From Bacteroidales bacterium (lineage in GTDB: Bacteria; Bacteroidota; Bacteroidia; Bacteroidales; UBA3824), in the NCBI GenBank assembly GCA_017530465.1, contig JAFXMJ010000553.1, positions 1 through 11,490 of the forward strand: a stretch of DNA of 11,490 nt. Reading direction: 5' to 3'. Position 1 is the first letter of the stretch. Each line of letters opens with the position of its first letter. The notes below the pieces were generated by a model. That model ran no database searches. It was not told where the DNA came from and was given only the letters and a program-made list of their open reading frames with translations. Positions 6,419-11,490 of the stretch are shown here, in pieces. A program made the translations under genes and the position numbers.

Positions 6419-7291
6419 TTAAATATTTTCTATTACTTCGGGATTAAGTCCGGTGATGTCACAAATATCATCTATGGACAATCCCTTAGACATCATTTTG
6501 CGAGCAACGTCAATGGCTTTTTGTTTCTCACCTTCTGCACGTCCTTCTGCACGTCCTTCTGCACGTCCTTTTTCAATGCCAATTTTTTCAACTGTCATAT
6601 CCCTGTCCTTGCGCAAAAACTCCATTCCCCAAAAGCCGTCGTAATAACCACGCTCTTCTTCCGTCAGGTTGCGGCAAAGATCCAAAGCCTCCTTGACTTC
6701 CTCATTGGCCATCAATTCATCAGATATTTCCTCCTGTCCCGTCTTGGCGTTGATGGACGTGAGGAACGACTGCCACAATTTCAACATCGTCTTTTGGGCA
6801 TAATCTTCCGGCTTAAACTTCGGCAACTCGATGCAGAGTATCTCAATACCACTAATCACGTGATTAGGGTTGCCTACTTCCGACATTGTGTATCGGTGAT
6901 AATTATTGTTGTTGCCGTCCTGATATATATCGTTGAGGATGTTAACGGAAAATACTTTCTTGACCTTGTAATGCTCCTCACCCTTGGAATACAACGAAGC
7001 GTAAACTTTGGCGCAATTATAAAGCACACGGCGCAAAAAATCAGACGACCAATACATCTGCATCTCGACGATGAAGTAGTCGCCATTGGAATCCTGACAA
7101 CGCACATCTACCGCGCTACTACGTTTGCCGCCCATCAAAGGCAATATCTCGGACGGCAGATACTCCACATCCTTAATCTGTTTTTTACCGTCCAACTGCA
7201 AGACTGCATTCAACAGACTGATTGTAAGATTCTTGTGAGTACCAAATACTTTTTTGAAGACAACGTCGGTCTTTGGATCGTAATACTGCAT
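6419..7291 (-). CDS. Rpn family PD-(D/E)XK nuclease / transposase-like protein
   Basis: A 290-residue protein of the Rpn/PDDEXK_2 group, which comprises DNA endonucleases related to transposases that promote RecA-independent recombination in E. coli and have been linked to defence. The start YYDPKTDVVFKKVFG (3-17), with Asp9 near the catalytic core, is typical. The nuclease core shows VDVRC (Asp62) and IVEMQ (Glu76, Gln78), the E-x-Q form usual for this family. The C-terminal part has a GRAEG repeat (242-254) and a helical tail with MMSKGLSIDDICDITGL. I chose the ATG at 7291 because it gives the conserved family start; an upstream in-frame ATG at 7354 lies above the likely promoter and adds 21 residues unlike the family. 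It follows the tRNA-Glu terminator and may be cotranscribed with the methyltransferase. Confidence 0.87.
   Translation of the reverse strand: MQYYDPKTDVVFKKVFGTHKNLTISLLNAVLQLDGKKQIKDVEYLPSEILPLMGGKRSSAVDVRCQDSNGDYFIVEMQMYWSSDFLRRVLYNCAKVYASLYSKGEEHYKVKKVFSVNILNDIYQDGNNNNYHRYTMSEVGNPNHVISGIEILCIELPKFKPEDYAQKTMLKLWQSFLTSINAKTGQEEISDELMANEEVKEALDLCRNLTEEERGYYDGFWGMEFLRKDRDMTVEKIGIEKGRAEGRAEGRAEGEKQKAIDVARKMMSKGLSIDDICDITGLNPEVIENI
6531..6566 (-). repeat. Three perfect 12-bp tandem repeats inside the Rpn gene
   Basis: CCTTCTGCACGT occurs three times in a row without mismatch (6531-6542, 6543-6554, 6555-6566) and encodes the GRAEGRAEGRAEG stretch. Because the unit is 12 bp, copy-number change by slippage would alter linker length in steps of four residues without breaking the frame. 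Confidence 0.9.
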
Positions 7292-7323
7292 AATTAATAT
7301 TTTATGGGTAATTATTTGGTCAG

Positions 7324-7354
7324 CAAATATAATGTAACTTTTTTGAAATCGCAA
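7324..7354 (-). promoter_or_regulatory. Bacteroidetes-type promoter for the Rpn gene
   Basis: TATATTTG (7324-7331) matches TAnnTTTG, with TTG (7352-7354) 20 bp upstream on the minus strand. The -7 box ends 32 bp before the ATG at 7291. This supports the shorter start, because the alternative ATG at 7354 would lie within the -33 element. Confidence 0.55.
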
Positions 7355-7367
7355 GAAAAATTACTAC

Positions 7368-7402
7368 AAAAAAAGGTTGAAGCCTCATCAACTTCAACCT
7401 TT
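7368..7402 (-). terminator. Intrinsic terminator of tRNA-Glu
   Basis: On the minus strand AAAGGTTGAAG (7402-7392) and CTTCAACCTTT (7382-7372) form a perfect 11-bp stem with a 9-nt loop, followed by an unbroken run of T ending at 7368. It begins one base after the tRNA 3' end. This is a textbook Rho-independent terminator that separates the tRNA from the Rpn gene. Confidence 0.9.
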
Positions 7403-7403
7403 G

Positions 7404-7475
7404 TAGTCCCTACGGGAATCGAACCCGTATTACAAGAATGAAAATCTTGCGTCCTAACCGTTAGACGAAAGGACC
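7404..7475 (-). tRNA. tRNA-Glu (anticodon UUC)
   Basis: The 72-nt minus-strand sequence folds as a standard cloverleaf. The acceptor GGTCCTT pairs with AGGGACT, with a G1-U72 wobble and a further G-U. The D arm starts GTC and ends GAC, with GG in the loop. The anticodon stem CAAGA/TCTTG carries the loop TTTTCAT with anticodon TTC, which reads GAA and GAG as glutamate. The T arm is ACGGG-TTCGATT-CCCGT. The discriminator is A and CCA is not encoded, so it must be added after transcription. It has its own promoter and terminator and appears to be a single-gene unit. Confidence 0.95.
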
Positions 7476-7509
7476 ATCCTTTCAAGTCATTTCTTCCGAT
7501 TTGACGGTG

Positions 7510-7541
7510 CAAAGTTATGACAAGATTTTGAATTGTGCAAA
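7510..7541 (-). promoter_or_regulatory. Bacteroidetes-type promoter for tRNA-Glu
   Basis: On the minus strand TTTG (7538-7541), exactly 20 bp and TAACTTTG (7510-7517) match the Bacteroidetes consensus fully. The -7 box lies 34 bp before the first base of the tRNA, which implies a 5' leader of roughly 25-30 nt. Confidence 0.7.
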
Positions 7542-7558
7542 TATTTTGGCAACTTTTT

Positions 7559-10132
7559 TCACTTTATTTTATAATCCTCTGAAATATAGAAACTTAAAAG
7601 GGCTGCCAATCGCATCGCAAAATCATAGTTGATGGGTCTTCCGTCCGTGCCTCGGGTGCAGGAGGTAGTTGCAACAGGCGCGTCGGCGGGAAAATCGGAG
7701 TTGCCGCCCTTCAACTGACTGTCGTTGTGTATCATCGCCTTGATGGACGTTACAATGTTGCCCGATACAACAAGCCCCGCACGGTCGGCAATCATCGCCG
7801 TCAGGTGCGAAAGTGCCGCGTACTCCATTTCTTTGAGGTTGTCGGGTCGTGTGCCGGCGTATTTGAGGGCGTTGATGGTCTGTTCGAGGAGGTCGGCGGC
7901 AACGGCAGTATCATCGATGTCGAAATTGAAATAATTAACCGTGGACATCAACTTGCCGTAATTGAGGATGCGCGTGTAACGTTTTACGTCGGGCGCGATG
8001 AAATCGGGTTCGGGAGCAAAGAGCGATATAACATCCTGACTATGAACGCCATTCACGGAATAATTGCGCCACTGCGGATGGCAGGTCAGGCGCGAAAGTC
8101 CGAGCCTGAGACTTGCAAATTCGCGAGCCATTTCAAAGAGCAACTCGCTGCCGTTCATATAGTTGGCATTGTCGGTGTCGAGAAGTTCCTTGTCGATAAT
8201 GATGTACTTGGATTCGCCGTCGTCGTTGGAAATGATGCCTTGATTGCGGTTTGCAAGCACAAAAACGTCAACGTCGGTCTCAAAATATTTAGTCAGATTC
8301 TCGTCAAATTCGTAAAGGAGATGGAAATTGTTGGTATTGACAAACTCGCCGTAAGACTTGACGGAAGATATTGATTTGTCGGGAGTTACCTTGATTACCC
8401 AATCCTCAAAACCCGCAAACGCCTTCCTCCGCCCCATACACGCGGGCATAAACATCGAGGTCTTTATCTTGCTGAATTTGCCTTCCAACGCCTGCGACGA
8501 GGTGTAGGAATAATTATTGAACCGCTCCACGTCAAACACCGACAACGCTGCGTTCAAGCGGACTTTCAGTGCGTCGTTTTGACAATATTGAGCGGCATTA
8601 GCCAAATTATTCTCTATCAACGGCTTAACCATAGCCATTTCGAGTGCGTATTTAAAGCGGTCTTTGTCATTTTCGGCTGCTTTGTAGAGTTCTTCGAGAG
8701 CGGCGTATTGCACCGACGCACCCGAATACGGCATATCAGGCGTGGTGTCGAGACCCGGCGCAAGCATCGCCGCCGACATATCGCCACAGAGGTCGAGAGC
8801 CTCCTCGGCAACTTTGCCCGCTTCCTTTTGCGCGCCTATCGAATTGAGTTTTTTGGCGATGTTGACACATACAAAAGCACGGTCGAGGCTGTCGTTGTCG
8901 CAATCGAAATACCGTTTTTTGAGCCCCAACATCATCTCCACAAACATTTTGGTGTCGTCGAGACTGTTTTTGACGCGGCTGATTACAAATATCAATGTCG
9001 CCAATTCCAACGCCGAAAAGTTGAACTGCCCCACAAAAGTGCTTATCTTCTTCTCAAAATCGTCGTCGGAGTGCAGCGCATTGGCGTACTCAAAGAGTTG
9101 TATCGCCAACATCTTGTTGATGACCTCGCTGTCGCCGTCGAGCGAAACGCTAAAATCTATCAACTTGGCGGCAAATTTGGTGAAAGGCGAGCCGTCGTTT
9201 TCGGCATATATATTAATAAGGTGCGACGCATATTCGCGGTCTGCCTTACTTTCGCCCATATTGAAGTGCAACTGTGAGAATGTCAGTATCTTGTCTTGCG
9301 GCGCGAGGGTGTTGGCGCGGCTTGCCTCGTCGAAGAGAAAGTCGTTGTCGCGGTTGGTCATCCACTTTGTAGTGCCACAGGTAACGGGGTCGCGGCCAAT
9401 CTCCGCCTTCACGGTCATAGGGTCGGCGGTGAGGGTCTCGATGTATTTTTCTTGGAGGTTTTTGTCGAGGACAAAGAGGTACGAGCCGTTGGTGGTGCTC
9501 AGGTAAAATGCCGTGTCCATCTCCGTGGTCTGCGCGTTGGATTTGGAGGCGTCGATGCGGTAGATGTCGAGTTTTGCGAGCACGAGTTCGCCGTCCTCCA
9601 AGTGCGACGCTATTATGGGCGCGATGCCGGGGCTTGTCGTGTAAAAATAACGTCCCTGCGGCTTTACCGTGGCGGCAATTGACTCGGGGTACATCTTCAT
9701 TATGTAATCCTCGGCGTACTGATATATCTTATCGACCTTGCCCGACGAGAGCAACTCCGAAATCTTGCCTTCGGAAAAGTTGGGGTTCTCTATCTCTTTG
9801 GCGGGGACGATGTGGATGTACAGGTGCGAATCTATCAGGCTGAATACCACCGCTTTCTTCATCAATCCGAGTCCAATGGGCGAAAAGGTGATCGCCTGCA
9901 TATCGTCGCCATACTGCTGCGAGGTGGCGGAGGCTCGGAGGGTGTCGTTAATATACGAAAACAACGACTTGGCGAAGTCGTTGAAGTCGAAACTATAAGG
10001 CACGGGAAAAACAATGGCGTTGTTGAGCATACCTATCTTAATCCTTGCGTCCTGTTGCAAATCCTTCTCGTTGACAAGCCCGCTTAGGATGCTCTGCTTA
10101 ATCGCAATATGATTTGTTGCAAGGTTTTTCAT
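7559..10132 (-). CDS. Large soluble protein of unknown function, downstream of siaC-like gene
   Basis: An 857-residue protein that I do not recognise. There is no signal peptide, membrane helix, P-loop or other catalytic motif that I can name, so it is probably cytoplasmic. Residues 1-235 look mixed alpha/beta, with strand-like stretches such as AVVFSLIDSHLYIHIV (94-109) and SYLFVLDKN (217-225). Residues about 295-560 are mainly helical, with repeated amphipathic helices (for example KKLNSIGAQKEAGKVAEEAL), possibly a helical-repeat scaffold. The C-terminal third is again mixed and ends in a helix with FAMRLAALLSFYIS. Cysteines are few and scattered. The gene starts 21 bp after the SiaC-family gene and shares its promoter, so a joint role with that regulator is likely. 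Codon choice resembles the neighbours, with no sign of decay over a very long frame. Confidence 0.85.
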   Translation of the reverse strand: MKNLATNHIAIKQSILSGLVNEKDLQQDARIKIGMLNNAIVFPVPYSFDFNDFAKSLFSYINDTLRASATSQQYGDDMQAITFSPIGLGLMKKAVVFSLIDSHLYIHIVPAKEIENPNFSEGKISELLSSGKVDKIYQYAEDYIMKMYPESIAATVKPQGRYFYTTSPGIAPIIASHLEDGELVLAKLDIYRIDASKSNAQTTEMDTAFYLSTTNGSYLFVLDKNLQEKYIETLTADPMTVKAEIGRDPVTCGTTKWMTNRDNDFLFDEASRANTLAPQDKILTFSQLHFNMGESKADREYASHLINIYAENDGSPFTKFAAKLIDFSVSLDGDSEVINKMLAIQLFEYANALHSDDDFEKKISTFVGQFNFSALELATLIFVISRVKNSLDDTKMFVEMMLGLKKRYFDCDNDSLDRAFVCVNIAKKLNSIGAQKEAGKVAEEALDLCGDMSAAMLAPGLDTTPDMPYSGASVQYAALEELYKAAENDKDRFKYALEMAMVKPLIENNLANAAQYCQNDALKVRLNAALSVFDVERFNNYSYTSSQALEGKFSKIKTSMFMPACMGRRKAFAGFEDWVIKVTPDKSISSVKSYGEFVNTNNFHLLYEFDENLTKYFETDVDVFVLANRNQGIISNDDGESKYIIIDKELLDTDNANYMNGSELLFEMAREFASLRLGLSRLTCHPQWRNYSVNGVHSQDVISLFAPEPDFIAPDVKRYTRILNYGKLMSTVNYFNFDIDDTAVAADLLEQTINALKYAGTRPDNLKEMEYAALSHLTAMIADRAGLVVSGNIVTSIKAMIHNDSQLKGGNSDFPADAPVATTSCTRGTDGRPINYDFAMRLAALLSFYISEDYKIK

Positions 10133-10153
10133 AGGCTTTGATTAAAAAGCGGC

Positions 10154-10540
10154 TTAGAATTTCTTGAACTCCTTGGCGGGGAAGAAGTTGAATTTCATCT
10201 CCAACACGTCTTGGAAGTCCTCGCCGTATTCCAAAAGTTCGTCGTCGTCGTAATACCAATTGATAATCACTTCCTTTCCGTTGTCCCTGATGTTGGTGAA
10301 ATATTCGAGGAAGCGAATCAAGTATTTAGCAGAACTTGAATTGAAGTATTCGAAGTCAACCCTAACGGTGGTCGTGTCCTTTGGTGCGGCTATATATTCT
10401 TCGAGCCACTCTATAAGGGGACGATAGACGCTCTCGGTGTTTTCCGGGATGGAACGACCTCCGAGTTCTATCAAGCCTTTCTCCGGGTCGAGGTTGACCC
10501 AAGGCGTCTTCATATTTCCTGCGCTAACGATATGCTCCAT
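10154..10540 (-). CDS. SiaC family regulatory phosphoprotein (DUF1987)
   Basis: A 128-residue protein of the DUF1987/SiaC family. In Pseudomonas aeruginosa SiaC is an anti-sigma-antagonist-like switch, phosphorylated on a threonine by the kinase SiaB and dephosphorylated by the PP2C-type phosphatase SiaA; the unphosphorylated form activates the diguanylate cyclase SiaD. Here the family pattern is clear: TPWVNLDPEKGLIELGGRS (12-30), IPENTESVY (31-39), the core DFEYFNSSSAKYL (62-74) and the acidic WYYDDDELLEYGEDF (95-109). In the presumed phosphorylation loop N-[ST]-S-S, residue 68 is Ser rather than Thr. No siaA, siaB or siaD homologue is next to it. It is the first gene of a two-gene unit with the 857-residue protein and has a strong promoter. 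Confidence 0.88.
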   Translation of the reverse strand: MEHIVSAGNMKTPWVNLDPEKGLIELGGRSIPENTESVYRPLIEWLEEYIAAPKDTTTVRVDFEYFNSSSAKYLIRFLEYFTNIRDNGKEVIINWYYDDDELLEYGEDFQDVLEMKFNFFPAKEFKKF

Positions 10541-10570
10541 AGTGGTTCTTTATCTTATTATATACCGCCG

Positions 10571-10602
10571 CAAAATTAATAATTGCAGTCGGAATATGCA
10601 AA
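10571..10602 (-). promoter_or_regulatory. Bacteroidetes-type promoter for the siaC-like operon
   Basis: On the minus strand TTTG (10599-10602), exactly 20 bp and TAATTTTG (10571-10578) match the consensus fully, and the surroundings are very AT-rich. The -7 box ends 30 bp before the ATG at 10540. Element sequence and spacing are the same as for the tRNA-Glu promoter. Confidence 0.7.
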
Positions 10603-10620
10603 TTTTTTTTAATATTTTTT

Positions 10621-11490
10621 TTATCCTACCATCCCCGCCAACGTCTTCAAATTCTCCTGTTCGTTCTCTGCCTTGCCTTCCACCGTAGTCATTCGGGTCA
10701 ACACGTCCTTGTATTTGCCCAAGACCTTGAACCTGATTATCTTCATCGTGGAATTTACCATACCGTTGGCCTCAGAGAATGGTTCGCCGACAATGTGGAA
10801 CACCGACGGAATCCACTGCTTGGGGAACATATTTTTGTAGTTGAAATCGCTCTCAAAGGCAAGGAACGACTTCCTTACCACGTCGAGCAACTTCTCCATC
10901 GAGGTAATGCCGTGCTCCTCCGCGTACTTTTTCAGACGGTCGCGGTCAAGAGTGATTAACGCCGTAGTGTATTTGCTATGGTCGTTGTAGAGGACGCACT
11001 GAATCACGAAATCGGAACAATTGACGATGGCATCCTCAATCTCCTCGGGCGAATATTTTTCGCCGTCGCTGCTGATGAGCAACGCCTTCTCCCTGCCCGT
11101 AACGTACAGGAATCCGTCTTGGTCGAGATAACCCATATCGCCGGTATTGAGGCAACCGTCGTGGATGGTATCGGCGGTGGCGTCAGGATTTTTGTAATAA
11201 CCCTTCATCACGCTCAACCCACGGAGAGTAACGAGTCCCTTGGTGTTTGGCGGCAACTCCTTGCCGTCGTGGTCGAGGATTTTGCAGTCGAAACCCGCAA
11301 GCACTCTGCCCGACGAGCCAAAACGATGGTAATGACGTTGGTTGACGCTGACTACGGGCGACGCTTCCGAGAGACCGTAGCCCTGCATTACGGGTGCGCC
11401 AATGCAGTTGAAAAATTGTTGCTGCTTAATCTCCAACATCGCGCCACCGCAGATGAAGAACCTGAAACTGTCGCCAAAAACTTTCCTCAC
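10621..11490 (-). CDS. Long-chain acyl-CoA synthetase (AMP-forming), C-terminal part
   Basis: The last 289 residues of an ANL-superfamily enzyme that activates fatty acids through an acyl-adenylate and transfers them to CoA. The gene enters from the right edge; the first codon seen (GTG) is most likely an internal valine, since about half of a normal 550-640 residue enzyme is missing. Visible motifs, numbered from the edge: GYGLSE (37-42, A5), NTGDMGYLDQDG (115-126, A7), VTGREK (130-135, A8, hinge to the small domain), GEKYSPEEIE (143-152), and the A10 loop NSTMKI with the presumed catalytic Lys250. The GEKYSPEEIE form and the long C-terminal domain resemble FadD/FAA-like long-chain synthetases rather than acetate enzymes. 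The chain-length preference cannot be read. The siaC operon follows after 80 bp with its own promoter. Confidence 0.88.
   Translation of the reverse strand: MRKVFGDSFRFFICGGAMLEIKQQQFFNCIGAPVMQGYGLSEASPVVSVNQRHYHRFGSSGRVLAGFDCKILDHDGKELPPNTKGLVTLRGLSVMKGYYKNPDATADTIHDGCLNTGDMGYLDQDGFLYVTGREKALLISSDGEKYSPEEIEDAIVNCSDFVIQCVLYNDHSKYTTALITLDRDRLKKYAEEHGITSMEKLLDVVRKSFLAFESDFNYKNMFPKQWIPSVFHIVGEPFSEANGMVNSTMKIIRFKVLGKYKDVLTRMTTVEGKAENEQENLKTLAGMVG

Noticed and set aside
6852..6867. Perfect 16-bp palindrome CTAATCACGTGATTAG
   Set aside because: It lies in the middle of the Rpn coding sequence and appears once. A single palindrome of this length inside a gene can arise by chance, and no promoter is near it.
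7291..7354. Upstream ATG (7354) as start of the Rpn gene
   Set aside because: It lies inside the predicted -33 element and adds 21 residues unlike the family, whose members begin near the YYDPKTD motif.
7404..7475. tRNA-Glu as an integration site of a genomic island
   Set aside because: No integrase gene and no repeat of the tRNA 3' end was seen in the window; the tRNA has an intact promoter and terminator.

Overview
The window reads as a chromosomal segment of a Bacteroidetes bacterium, probably Bacteroidales-like. The best evidence is a set of promoter-like sites matching the phylum's unusual consensus (TTTG, about 19-21 bp, TAnnTTTG) at sensible places upstream of genes. Other support is a tRNA-Glu without an encoded CCA and gene families common in that phylum (SiaC/DUF1987, DUF234 ATPase, Rpn/PDDEXK_2, MlaEF-type ABC transporter). 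All nine protein genes and partial genes of known or likely reality, plus the tRNA and two hypothetical proteins, lie on the minus strand, so the region reads from right to left.

Right part (11490 to 7559): the 3' two thirds of an AMP-forming long-chain acyl-CoA synthetase. It is followed by a promoter driving a two-gene unit: a SiaC-family regulatory phosphoprotein and, 21 bp later, an 857-residue protein that I do not recognise. Middle (7541 to 5741): a tRNA-Glu(UUC) with its own promoter and a textbook intrinsic terminator, then an Rpn-type PD-(D/E)XK nuclease/transposase-like gene with its own promoter, then a SAM-dependent O-methyltransferase. Next (5675 to 4156): an MlaE/MlaF-like lipid ABC transporter core, two genes with an ATGA overlap and no MCE (MlaD) partner here.

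Left part (4155 to 1) looks more accessory. An array of 12-bp arms in alternating orientation, with an exact 52-bp period, lies between mlaF and a DUF234-type ATPase/nuclease gene and covers the place where that gene's -33 element should be. Beyond it are a small lipoprotein, a two-helix membrane protein of unknown function, a K+/H+ antiporter of the NhaP2/CvrA type that appears to have lost about 120-130 residues by an in-frame internal deletion, and, overlapping the antiporter stop by ATGA, a second lipoprotein. That second lipoprotein is a clear paralogue of the first and runs off the window edge.

The items most worth a second look are the 52-bp-period palindrome array with the adjacent ATPase, the shortened antiporter coupled to a duplicated lipoprotein, and the SiaC plus 857-residue unknown operon. 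No CRISPR array, insertion sequence, rRNA or riboswitch was recognised.
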